Positions 44,113-52,147 of a DNA stretch of 64,000 nt are shown in pieces. A model generated the notes under the pieces. That model made no database searches, was not told where the DNA came from, and was given only the letters and a program-made list of their open reading frames with translations. Numbering within the stretch: position 1 is the stretch's first letter; each line of letters begins with the position of its first letter. This DNA comes from Polaromonas sp. JS666. Lineage in GTDB: Bacteria; Pseudomonadota; Gammaproteobacteria; Burkholderiales; Burkholderiaceae_C. The stretch covers positions 62,001 through 126,000 of the forward strand of contig NZ_FNHX01000010.1 in the NCBI RefSeq assembly GCF_900103405.1. The letters are read 5' to 3'. A program made the position numbers and the translations under genes.

Positions 44113-45039
44113 CTAGTACCCGCGCAAGCGGTCCACCACGCCTTCAAGCGGCAGGCCGAAGGCGTATCGCCGCAGGTTGTCCAGCAGCGCTTCGCCCGCG
44201 GTCTCCGCCTGGGTCGCGCTGGCGATGTGGGGCGTGAGCCAGATGCGCGGATGCGTCCAGAACGGATGGCCCTGCGCCGGCGGTTCCGGCTCGCAGACAT
44301 CCAGGACGGCGGCCGAGAGCCGCCCGCTTTCCAGCGCGGTGAGCAGCTCCGCTTCCACCAGGTGGCCGCCGCGCGCGGCGTTGACCAGGCAAGCGCCTTC
44401 GGGCAACGCGTCGAACACGCGCCGGCCCAGGATGCCGCGTGTTTCGGGCGTGAGCGGCAGCAGGCACACCAGGATGTCGGTGCGGGCCAGGAACTCGCCC
44501 AGCTCCGCTTCGCCGCTGTAGCAGCGCACGCCCGGCTCATTGCGGCGCGAGCGGTTCCAGCCCGCGCAGTCAAAGCCGAGCAGCCGCAACTGCGCCAGGG
44601 CCGCGCGCCCCAGCATGCCCATGCCCATCACGCCCACGCGCCGCGTGGAGGCCGGCCGCACGGGTTGATCCTTCCATTGGCCGCTGCGTTGCTGTTGCAG
44701 GTACAGCGGCATCTCCCGGTGCAGCGACAGCACGGCCCAGCTGATGTATTCGCACATGCAGGCCGTCAGGCCCGGCTCCACCATACGCACGACGGTCAGC
44801 CCGGGCGGCAATGCAGAGAAGTCGAACTGGTCCACGCCGGCCCCTACGGAGAACAGGATCTCCAGCTTGGGAAGGGTTTCGGCGATGCGCGGCGGGGGCT
44901 CCCAGGCCGCGAGAAAACGCACCTGCGCCGGGTCTTCGATTTCCGGCCAGGTCCAGAACGGCAGCTGCGGCATTTTGCGGGCGAACTGCCCGGCCCACAC
45001 CGCCCCGCGCTGCGCGGGGCCTTTATATAAAAAAGCCAT
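44113..45039 (-). CDS. Glyoxylate/hydroxypyruvate reductase A-like 2-hydroxyacid dehydrogenase
   Basis: 308 residues from the ATG at 45039. GhrA features: ILFSVGAGVDQFDFSALPPG, the NAD(P) loop VGVMGMGMLGRAALAQL, NAARGGHLVEAELLTALESG and the end PFWTHPRIWLTPHIASAT with the catalytic His. It reduces 2-oxo acids such as glyoxylate or hydroxypyruvate, which may be products of the oxidases nearby. A strong GC hairpin (45002-45009 with 45013-45020) lies in codons 7-13 of its transcript. It is 124 bases upstream of the aminotransferase gene. Confidence 0.92.
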   Translation of the reverse strand: MAFLYKGPAQRGAVWAGQFARKMPQLPFWTWPEIEDPAQVRFLAAWEPPPRIAETLPKLEILFSVGAGVDQFDFSALPPGLTVVRMVEPGLTACMCEYISWAVLSLHREMPLYLQQQRSGQWKDQPVRPASTRRVGVMGMGMLGRAALAQLRLLGFDCAGWNRSRRNEPGVRCYSGEAELGEFLARTDILVCLLPLTPETRGILGRRVFDALPEGACLVNAARGGHLVEAELLTALESGRLSAAVLDVCEPEPPAQGHPFWTHPRIWLTPHIASATQAETAGEALLDNLRRYAFGLPLEGVVDRLRGY

Positions 45040-45195
45040 GTCAGTTTTCCATGATGCCGCGCACGGTTCGCGACGCGTGAGAGCCAATGTTCAATACAAG
45101 TGCCCGCGCGGAACCGGCTTTGCCGGGCCGCAGGGGGCGTCCCCTGAGGGGGGAGCAGGCTACACGAAGTGAGCCTGAACGGGGGTGGGCCATTC

Positions 45196-46095
45196 CTAGC
45201 CCATGGCTTGACTGACCAGCGCCCAGCCGCCCACGGCCGGCCCACGCTCCAGCGGCCCGCCGCGCACCATGGTCGTGACCGTGTCCACGCGAGGCAGGCC
45301 CTGTGCCTCCAGCCATTCAGGCAGCCCGCTGGCGGCGTCGACGTCGATGCGCAGGAACCGGCCGGCATAGTGGCTGCACCAGTGGCCTATGAGTGCCTGC
45401 GCCCCCGCAAGATCGGGTGCCACCACGGGGCCGATGGCGTGGCCGCGCCCGAAGCGCCGCACGACGGAAAAGCCGACCGCTTCGCCCCCGCTTGCCAGCA
45501 CCACCGCCTCGCCGTCGGCCAGCAGTTTGCGCAGCATCGCCTCACGCGGCATGCCGGCGCTTCGCGCATCGAGCGCGGCCAGTGTCTTCGCGTCGTTGCG
45601 GCCCAGCGGGCGCAGCCGCATGCCTTGCGGCAGGGCTACCAGCTGGGCCGGGGCCGCCAGGCCCTGGTGCTGCCGGACCTCGCCCGTGATCGCAAAGCCC
45701 ATGCGTTCGTACAGGCCGCGGCCTTCGGGCGTGGCGTGCAACAGCACGGTGCGCCCGTCCAGCCCGGCCATCACCGCGTGCATGAGGTGCTGGCCCACGC
45801 GCTGCCCCTGCATGCGCGGCGCCACCACCACCAGGCCCACCGTCGCGTGCTGTTTGCCCCACTGCCAGTGCACAGCCGTGCCCACCAGTTCACCGTCGCG
45901 CACCGCGGCCACGCCCTGGCCGTGCGCTACGGCGAACTGCCAGTCTTCCAGCCGGTGCGGCCACTGGAACTCGCGCGACAGCGCCTGCGCGGCTTCAAGG
46001 TCATTCGTCGTCAGGCGCCGTAACGACACCCCGTCGGGCAGGGCGCGGCCCACCGCCGCAAGTGCGGCCTGTGGATCAAATATGTGGTCGGACAT
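45196..46095 (-). CDS. Double-domain GNAT acetyltransferase
   Basis: 299 residues from the ATG at 46095 (AAGGAAA upstream). The first domain is a GNAT fold (LRRLTTNDLEAAQALSREFQ, VGLVVVAPRMQGQRVGQHLM for acetyl-CoA, GRGLYERMGF). The second, from about residue 165, resembles the C-terminal domain found behind GNAT in YitH/HolE-type proteins (ASGGEAVGFSVVRRFGRGHA, IGPVVAPDLAGAQALI). The acceptor is unknown; an amine metabolite of the surrounding pathway is possible. It diverges from the HAD-cupin-oxidase operon. Confidence 0.9.
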   Translation of the reverse strand: MSDHIFDPQAALAAVGRALPDGVSLRRLTTNDLEAAQALSREFQWPHRLEDWQFAVAHGQGVAAVRDGELVGTAVHWQWGKQHATVGLVVVAPRMQGQRVGQHLMHAVMAGLDGRTVLLHATPEGRGLYERMGFAITGEVRQHQGLAAPAQLVALPQGMRLRPLGRNDAKTLAALDARSAGMPREAMLRKLLADGEAVVLASGGEAVGFSVVRRFGRGHAIGPVVAPDLAGAQALIGHWCSHYAGRFLRIDVDAASGLPEWLEAQGLPRVDTVTTMVRGGPLERGPAVGGWALVSQAMG

Positions 46096-46394
46096 AGGGC
46101 TTTCCTTCAAAACTTCCGCTCGTCAATACATCGATACATCGATCGCGGTTTGGGGGTGATGATGCTTGGCGGGGTGATTTGAGGCTTGTACGATCTTGGC
46201 GCCCGCCGCCGCCGCCCGCAGAACGGCACAAAGCGCCTCGTGCCCGCCGCAGTCCGGATGAATACTTTGCGCGTACCGCGCAGAACCGCAACAACTGCGG
46301 CGAAGGCTGCCTACGATTGCTTCCTGTATTGAAGCGATTGAATCGATTGAACCACCACTTTCATCACGTCACCACACCACCCACGAGGCAAACC

Positions 46395-47063
46395 ATGATC
46401 TTCCGGCCCAAGTACATCACTTTCGACTGCTACGGCACGCTCACCTACTTTCGCATGCACGAAGTGGCCCACGGCATCGTCGGCGACCAGTTGCCCGCCG
46501 AGCGCATGCAGCAATTCATCAAGGACTTCAGCGCTTACCGGCTCGACGAGGTGATGGGCGACTGGAAGCCTTACGACCAGGTGCTCAAGTCTGCCTGGCA
46601 GCGCGTGTGCAAGCGCCACGGCGTTCCCTACCGCGACGAAGACGGCCAGAAGTTCTACGACGCCGTGCCCACCTGGGGCCCGCACACCGACGTGCCTTTC
46701 TCGCTCACGCGCGTGGGCCAGAAGATCCCGCTGGTGATCCTGTCCAACGCGATGAACGAGCAGATCCATTCCAACGTGCGCAAGCTCGAGGCGCCCTTTC
46801 ACAAGGTGTACACCGCCCAGGATGCCGGCGCCTACAAGCCGCGCCTGAAAGCCTTCGAGTACATGCTCGACCAGCTGGGCTGCTCGCCCGACGACATCCT
46901 GCACGTGTCCTCCAGCCCGCGCTACGACCTGATGCCCGCCCATGACCTGGGCATCAAGAACAAGGTCTTCGTCAACCGCGGCCACGAACCCAAGCCCAGC
47001 GAGCTCTACAGCCACGCCGAGATCCGCGACATCAACGGCCTGCCCGCGCTGGTCGGCCTGTGA
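46395..47063 (+). CDS. Type II haloacid dehalogenase-like HAD hydrolase, copy 1
   Basis: 222 residues from the ATG at 46395. HAD motifs: FDCYGTL with nucleophile Asp11, LVILSNAM, AYKPRLKAF with the lysine and SSPRYDLMPAHDLG with the acid. The class includes L-2-haloacid dehalogenases and phosphatases; the arginine and aromatic residues that define true dehalogenases cannot be confirmed by eye. It leads a four-gene rightward operon (HAD, cupin, FAD oxidase, binding protein). A close paralogue is at 54540. Confidence 0.9.
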   Translation: MIFRPKYITFDCYGTLTYFRMHEVAHGIVGDQLPAERMQQFIKDFSAYRLDEVMGDWKPYDQVLKSAWQRVCKRHGVPYRDEDGQKFYDAVPTWGPHTDVPFSLTRVGQKIPLVILSNAMNEQIHSNVRKLEAPFHKVYTAQDAGAYKPRLKAFEYMLDQLGCSPDDILHVSSSPRYDLMPAHDLGIKNKVFVNRGHEPKPSELYSHAEIRDINGLPALVGL

Positions 47064-47082
47064 CCTGAAAGGAAAAGACACC

Positions 47083-47442
47083 GTGAGCAACCTGACTTTC
47101 TTCAAGCTGGATGACCTGGGCGAGGGCCGCGAGAGCCTGCCGGTGCCCGAGAAGCTTTTGGCGGGTGACCCGCGCTTCACCAACTGGGACGTGGACCAGT
47201 CGCCCGACGGCAAGCTGCGCACCGGCGTGTGGCAGACCACGCCCGGAACGCTGCGCTCCATCAAGGGCGGCGTCTGGGAGTTCTGCTACATCCTGTCGGG
47301 CGTCTCGGAGCTGGTCGAGGACGGCGGCAAAACGTACCGCGTGCAGGCCGGTGACGCCTTCGTGATGAAACCGGACTGGGTCGGCGTGTGGCGTTGCATC
47401 GAGACCACGCGCAAAATCTGGACCATTTACGGCAGCGCATGA
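47083..47442 (+). CDS. DUF861-like small cupin
   Basis: 119 residues from a GTG at 47083, with AAAGGAAAA upstream; no ATG is available. The single cupin fold is seen in GVWEFCYILSGVSELVEDGG and VQAGDAFVMKPDWVGVW, the pattern of the EutQ/DUF861 cupins. Such proteins often sit in amine or amino-acid catabolic operons; enzymatic function is mostly unproven. Its stop overlaps the start of the FAD oxidoreductase (ATGA), so the products are made together. Confidence 0.88.
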   Translation: MSNLTFFKLDDLGEGRESLPVPEKLLAGDPRFTNWDVDQSPDGKLRTGVWQTTPGTLRSIKGGVWEFCYILSGVSELVEDGGKTYRVQAGDAFVMKPDWVGVWRCIETTRKIWTIYGSA

Positions 47443-48722
47443 AGCTCGAATCCTTCTGGACCGATACCACCGCGCCCTTCGAGGGCCGCAGTGACGAGCT
47501 GCCCGCCAAGGCCGACGTGGTGGTTGTGGGCGGCGGCTTCACCGGCCTGTCGGCGGCCCGCAGGCTGGCCATGCGCGGCGCCCGCGTGGTGGTGCTGGAG
47601 GCATCGGTGGTAGCCGCGGAGGCCTCGGGCCGCAACGGCGGCCATGTGAACAACGGCCTGGCCGTGGACTATGCCACCGTCGCCGCGCGCGTCGGCGTCG
47701 AACGCGCCGCCGCCTGGTACCGTGCCTACGACGACGCGGTGGACACCGTGGAGCGCATCGTGCGCGAAGAGGAGATTGCCTGCGATTTTCACCGCCGCGG
47801 CAAGCTCAAGATCGCCGGGCGGCCTGCCCATTACGAGGCGCTGGCGCGCGGCTTCGAGCGCCTGCGCCGCGAAGCGGATTCCGAGGTCGAACTGGTGCCG
47901 CCGCAGCGCATCCACGAAGAGGTCGCTTGCGACCGGTTCGCCGGCGGCCTGCTGTTCAAGAAAAGCGCGCAGATGCATATGGGCCAGTTCGGCCGGGGCC
48001 TGGCGGAAGCAGCAGCCCGGCGCGGCGCGCTGATCTATGACCACGCGCCGGTGCAAAAGCTGCAGCGCCTGCACGGCCATGCCTACCGCGTGCACACGCC
48101 GCGCGGCACCGTGGACGCCGACCAGGTGCTGGTGGCCACCGGCGCCACGCGCCATGGCGCGTTCTCCAGCTTCTCTTACTGGCGGCGCCGCATTGTGCCC
48201 ATCGGCAGCTTCATCATCGTGACCGAGCAGCTCGATCCCGCCATGGTGAAAGCGCTATTACCGCAGCGCCGCACCTACACCACTACCGACACGCTGCACA
48301 ACTACTTTCGCCTCACGCCGGACAACCGCCTGGTGTTCGGCGGGCGCGCGCGCTTTGCGCTGTCCAGCCCGCGCTCCGACGCCAAGAGCGGCCAGGTGCT
48401 GCGCGAGCAGATGGTGGCGATGTTCCCGCAACTGCGCGACGTGCGCATCGCCTACTGCTGGGGCGGCATTGTCGACATGACGCAGGACCGCCTGCCCCAC
48501 GCCGGTGAAACCGAGGGCCTCTATTACTCCATGGGCTACAGCGGCCATGGCACGCAGATGTCGGTGCACATGGGCGAGTGCATGGCCCGCGTGATGGCCG
48601 GCGACCTGGCGGCCAACCCCTGGCGCGACAACCCCTGGCCCGCCATCCCGGGCCATTTCGGCACCCCCTGGTTCCTGCCCGCCGTGGGGCTGTACTACAC
48701 GATCAAAAACAAGTTCGCCTGA
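47439..48722 (+). CDS. DadA/PuuB-like FAD-dependent amine or amino-acid oxidoreductase, copy 1
   Basis: 427 residues from the ATG at 47439 inside the cupin stop. The FAD-binding start is VVVVGGGFTGLSAARRLAMR, followed by ASGRNGGHVNNGLA, and the C-terminal GGIVDMTQDRLPHAGETEGL with YSGHGTQMS, the pattern of gamma-glutamylputrescine oxidase (PuuB) and D-amino acid dehydrogenases. It would oxidise a C-N bond of an amine or amino acid. The binding protein gene follows by 29 bases, suggesting that the imported compound is its substrate. Confidence 0.92.
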   Translation: MKLESFWTDTTAPFEGRSDELPAKADVVVVGGGFTGLSAARRLAMRGARVVVLEASVVAAEASGRNGGHVNNGLAVDYATVAARVGVERAAAWYRAYDDAVDTVERIVREEEIACDFHRRGKLKIAGRPAHYEALARGFERLRREADSEVELVPPQRIHEEVACDRFAGGLLFKKSAQMHMGQFGRGLAEAAARRGALIYDHAPVQKLQRLHGHAYRVHTPRGTVDADQVLVATGATRHGAFSSFSYWRRRIVPIGSFIIVTEQLDPAMVKALLPQRRTYTTTDTLHNYFRLTPDNRLVFGGRARFALSSPRSDAKSGQVLREQMVAMFPQLRDVRIAYCWGGIVDMTQDRLPHAGETEGLYYSMGYSGHGTQMSVHMGECMARVMAGDLAANPWRDNPWPAIPGHFGTPWFLPAVGLYYTIKNKFA

Positions 48723-48751
48723 AAAGGCCCCACCCCCGAGGAGACATAACA

Positions 48752-50383
48752 ATGACAGAACAACAGCTGACAGGCAGCAGCCTGATCGGGCCGGAAGAAA
48801 GCCGCCGCATCATGGGCCAACTGCAGGGCGGCGCCAGCCGGCGCGACGTGCTGGCCATGCTGATGGCCGGCGGCATGCAGGCCACATTGGCGGGCGGCCT
48901 GGCCTCCGCGGTGGTTGCGGCGCAAGCGGCAGCGCCGCGCAAGGGTGGGCGCATCAAGGTGGCCGGCGCGGCTGCCTCACTCAACGACACGCTGGACCCG
49001 GCCAAGTTCTCCAACCATAGCGACTACATCCGTGGTTGCATGTTCTACAACGGGCTGACCTCACTGGATGGCAGCCTCACACCCCGGCCGGCGCTGGCTG
49101 AGGAATTCATCACCACGGACGCCAAAACCTGGGTGTTCAAGCTGCGCCAGGGGGTGACCTTTCATGACGGAAAACCCTTCACGCCGGCCGACGTGGTGTT
49201 TTCCATCATGCGCCACAAAAACCCGGCGACCGGCTCCAAGGTCAAGGCGCTGGCCGAGCAGATCGAAGAGGTCAAAGCCACCGGACCGCATGAAGTGACC
49301 ATACGCCTGGCGGCGCCCAATGCCGACCTGCCCGTGATCCTCGGCACCTGGAGTTTCCTCATCCTGCGCGACGGCGTCAGCGACGTGAACGCGCACATGT
49401 CGGGCGTGGGCACAGGCCCCTACAAGCTCAAGGACTTCAAGCCGGGCGTGCGCTCGCTGGCGGTGCGCAACGACAACTACTGGAAGCCCAACCGCCCTTA
49501 TCTGGACGAGATCGAGTACGTAGGTATAGGTGACGAGGCAGCGCGCGTCAACGCATTGCTGACCGGTGAGATCGACCTGACCATGGCGATCAAACCGCAC
49601 TCGGTGGACCGCATCAAGAGCAGCAAAAAGCACGCCATCTTCGAGACCAAGGCGGGCCTGTACACCGACCTCATCATGCGCCGTGACAGCGGGCCCGGCG
49701 CCAACCCGGACTTCGTGCTGGCGATGAAGCACTTGTTCAACCGCGAGCAGATGCTCACGTCCATCCTGCTGGGTTACGGCGAGGTGGCCAACGACCAGCC
49801 CATACACCCTAGCGACCGTTTCTATTTCAAGGGGCTCAAGCAGCGGGCCTACGACCCCGAAAAAGCCAAGTGGCATGTGCAGAAGGCTAATCTCGGCAGC
49901 GCGGCCATCCCGGTGGTGGTGTCGCCCGCAGCCTCCAATTCGGCGGAGATGGCGCTGGTGATGCAGCAGGCGGCGGGCCAGATCGGGCTTAACCTGGAAG
50001 TGCGCCCTATGCCGGCCGACGGCTACTGGTCGCAGCACTGGATGAAGCACCCCGTGGGCTTTGGCAACATCAACGCGCGGCCGTCGGCCGATTTGATGTT
50101 CACGCAATTCTTCAAATCTGATGCGCCGACCAACGAGTCTGCCTGGAAAAACCCCAAATTTGACCAGCTGCTGCTGGCCGCGCGCGCGCAACCCGACCAG
50201 GCCAAGCGCGCCAACATGTATGCCGACATGCAGGTCATGATCCACGAAGACAGCGGCATCGGCATTCCCCTCTTCATGTCCAGCATTGACGGGCACAACA
50301 AAAAGCTCAAGGGCCTGTCGCCGATCCCCCTGGGCGGCCTGATGGGCTACAACTTTGCCGAGAACGTCTGGCTCGACGCGTGA
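48752..50383 (+). CDS. Tat-exported family 5 ABC solute-binding protein, copy 1
   Basis: 543 residues. A polar stretch of about 28 residues (LIGPEESRRIMGQLQGGA) precedes a twin-arginine motif SRRDVLAML and a hydrophobic core. The mature part is a DppA/OppA-type family 5 binding protein (KTWVFKLRQGVTFHDGKPFT, ADVVFSIMRHKNPATGSKVK). Permease genes are missing here; those at 62644 onward follow its close paralogue at 61022 and could serve both. The ligand is a peptide, opine or amine-type compound, not further defined. GAGGAG lies upstream of the ATG. Confidence 0.92.
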   Translation: MTEQQLTGSSLIGPEESRRIMGQLQGGASRRDVLAMLMAGGMQATLAGGLASAVVAAQAAAPRKGGRIKVAGAAASLNDTLDPAKFSNHSDYIRGCMFYNGLTSLDGSLTPRPALAEEFITTDAKTWVFKLRQGVTFHDGKPFTPADVVFSIMRHKNPATGSKVKALAEQIEEVKATGPHEVTIRLAAPNADLPVILGTWSFLILRDGVSDVNAHMSGVGTGPYKLKDFKPGVRSLAVRNDNYWKPNRPYLDEIEYVGIGDEAARVNALLTGEIDLTMAIKPHSVDRIKSSKKHAIFETKAGLYTDLIMRRDSGPGANPDFVLAMKHLFNREQMLTSILLGYGEVANDQPIHPSDRFYFKGLKQRAYDPEKAKWHVQKANLGSAAIPVVVSPAASNSAEMALVMQQAAGQIGLNLEVRPMPADGYWSQHWMKHPVGFGNINARPSADLMFTQFFKSDAPTNESAWKNPKFDQLLLAARAQPDQAKRANMYADMQVMIHEDSGIGIPLFMSSIDGHNKKLKGLSPIPLGGLMGYNFAENVWLDA

Positions 50384-50427
50384 CCAACAGCCTGGCCTGA
50401 CGGCTGCGCTCACAACCTTGCCATCTG

Positions 50428-51603
50428 ATGCCTGAGTCCTCGCGACCCCGGCTGCGGGGACCAGGCGGCGAGCTGGCCCGGCTGATGCTGGCGCAGCTCT
50501 TCCTCAACGCCTGTTTCACAGGCACCCGCATGGCCGCGCCGCTGCAGGCGCTGCGCCTGGGCCATGGCGAGGCGGCCGTGGGCTTGCTGATCGCCCTCTT
50601 CGCACTGGCCCAGGTCTTTCTTGCGCTGCCCGCGGGCCGCTACTGCGAGCGCCATGGGCTGAAGCGGCCGATTGCGGCCGCGGTGGTGGTGGCCGTGGCG
50701 GGCGGCGGGCTGGCGGCGGCGTGGCCGGTGTTCCCCGTGCTGTGTGTGGGCGCCTTCCTCACCGGCGGTGCGGGCGGAGTCGCGATCATTGCGATGCAGC
50801 GCCACATGGCGCGTGTTGCGAGCGAGCCGGCCGCACTGAGGCAGGCGTTTTCGTGGCTGGCGATCGGCCTGGCCTTGTCCAATTTCCTGGGCCCGGTCCT
50901 GGCCGGCGTGGTGATCGACAGCGCCGGCTTCCGTGCGGCCTTCCTGGCCATGGCCGCGCTGCCGCTGATCGGCTGGCTGTCGCTGCGAGGCGCGGCCGAC
51001 CCCGTGCCTGCCGCGCCTGGCGGCACCGGCCGCAGCGCCGGCGCCTGGGACCTGTTGCGTGAGCCGGGCCTGCGCAGGCTGCTCATCGTCACGGGCCTGC
51101 TGTCGGCGTGCTGGGATGTTCATACCTTCGTGGTGCCGGTGCTGGGGCACGAACGGGGCTTGCCGGCGTCCGTCATCGGCAGCATCCTGGGCGCCTTCGG
51201 CATCGCCGCGGCGGCCGTGCGCCTGCTGACGCCGCTGGTGGCGGCGCAACTGCGCGAATGGGTGATCCTGTTCGGCGCGATGCTTGCCACGGCCGTCCTG
51301 TTCGGGGTGTATCCGCTGATGCAGGCGCCGCTCGCCATGGGCGTGTGCTCGGCGCTGCTGGGTTTCAGCCTGGGCAGCACGCTGCCCATGGTGATGAGCC
51401 TGCTGCACCAACTGGCGCCCGAGCACCGTTACGGTGAAGCGGTCGCGGTACGGGTGATTGTGATCAACATGTCGAGCGTGGGGATTCCCATGGTGTCGGG
51501 CTTGGCCGGTTCGCTGATCGGGGCGGCGGGCGTCTTCTGGGCCGCGGGGGTGATGGTCGGCGCGGGTGCCCGGCTGGCGGCCGGGTTCAGGCCGCAGGCT
51601 TGA
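50428..51603 (+). CDS. MFS transporter
   Basis: 391 residues, about 12 hydrophobic segments, with the loop-2/3 motif GRYCERHGLKRP and the second-half repeat GLLSACWDVHTFVVPVLG. It is a general MFS-1 type exporter or importer. The substrate is not predictable. It is 44 bases after the binding-protein gene on the same strand, so it may belong to that operon as an exporter of a product or toxic intermediate. It converges on the Lrp gene with only 11 bases between the stops. Confidence 0.88.
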   Translation: MPESSRPRLRGPGGELARLMLAQLFLNACFTGTRMAAPLQALRLGHGEAAVGLLIALFALAQVFLALPAGRYCERHGLKRPIAAAVVVAVAGGGLAAAWPVFPVLCVGAFLTGGAGGVAIIAMQRHMARVASEPAALRQAFSWLAIGLALSNFLGPVLAGVVIDSAGFRAAFLAMAALPLIGWLSLRGAADPVPAAPGGTGRSAGAWDLLREPGLRRLLIVTGLLSACWDVHTFVVPVLGHERGLPASVIGSILGAFGIAAAAVRLLTPLVAAQLREWVILFGAMLATAVLFGVYPLMQAPLAMGVCSALLGFSLGSTLPMVMSLLHQLAPEHRYGEAVAVRVIVINMSSVGIPMVSGLAGSLIGAAGVFWAAGVMVGAGARLAAGFRPQA

Positions 51604-51614
51604 GGATCGCCGCG

Positions 51615-52115
51615 TCAGCCTTTCTCCAGCTGCGCTGCGATGAGATTGAGCGGATGCGTGCGCTTGCGCGATGACTGCCGCAGGACGATACGGCTGGTGA
51701 ACTTTCCGATTCCGATATCGTCCTGCAGCAGGCGCTCCATCAGCGCCTGGAAGTGGGCCACGTTGGGCGCCACGATTTTGAGCAGGTAGTCGTAACCGCC
51801 GCTGACGTTGTACCACTCCACGATTTCACTGTGCCGGTCCACGGCCTGCTCGAACTTGCGGAAGTCGGGAGGCCGGTGGCTGCTGATCGTCACCTCGGAG
51901 AAAACGAGCACACAATTGCCCAGCTTCTCCAGCGCGATGTCGGCGCCATAGCCGCGAATCACGCCGATTTCCTGCAGTCGTTTTGTCCGCACCAGGCACG
52001 GGCTCTGGCTCAGGCCGACGGCGTCGGCCAACTCGACATTCGAGCAGCGCCCCTCGCGCTCAAGGTGCGCGAGGATTTTGAGGTCGAAGCGGTCGAGGGA
52101 CGCTGCTGGGGTCAT
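51615..52115 (-). CDS. Lrp/AsnC-family regulator, copy 2
   Basis: 166 residues with the helix-turn-helix LDRFDLKILAHLEREGRCSN and ADAVGLSQSPCLVRTKRLQE and a RAM domain (YNVSGGYDYLLKIVAPNVAH). It is a clear paralogue of the Lrp at 42042. It lies 32 bases after the aminotransferase gene at 52148, so it is probably the last gene of the HAD-kinase-aminotransferase-lrp operon and may sense that operon's substrate. Confidence 0.93.
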   Translation of the reverse strand: MTPAASLDRFDLKILAHLEREGRCSNVELADAVGLSQSPCLVRTKRLQEIGVIRGYGADIALEKLGNCVLVFSEVTISSHRPPDFRKFEQAVDRHSEIVEWYNVSGGYDYLLKIVAPNVAHFQALMERLLQDDIGIGKFTSRIVLRQSSRKRTHPLNLIAAQLEKG

Positions 52116-52147
52116 GGCCGGATGGTAGCGCCGGATGCCGATTGCGG

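Noticed and set aside
46395..47063. Naming the HAD proteins L-2-haloacid dehalogenase
   Set aside because: The fold and core motifs fit, but dehalogenase-specific active-site residues could not be confirmed by eye, and no halo-organic context exists.
50428..51603. MFS gene at 50428 as the missing permease of binding protein copy 1
   Set aside because: MFS carriers do not use periplasmic binding proteins of family 5; the gene may share the transcript but not the transport complex.
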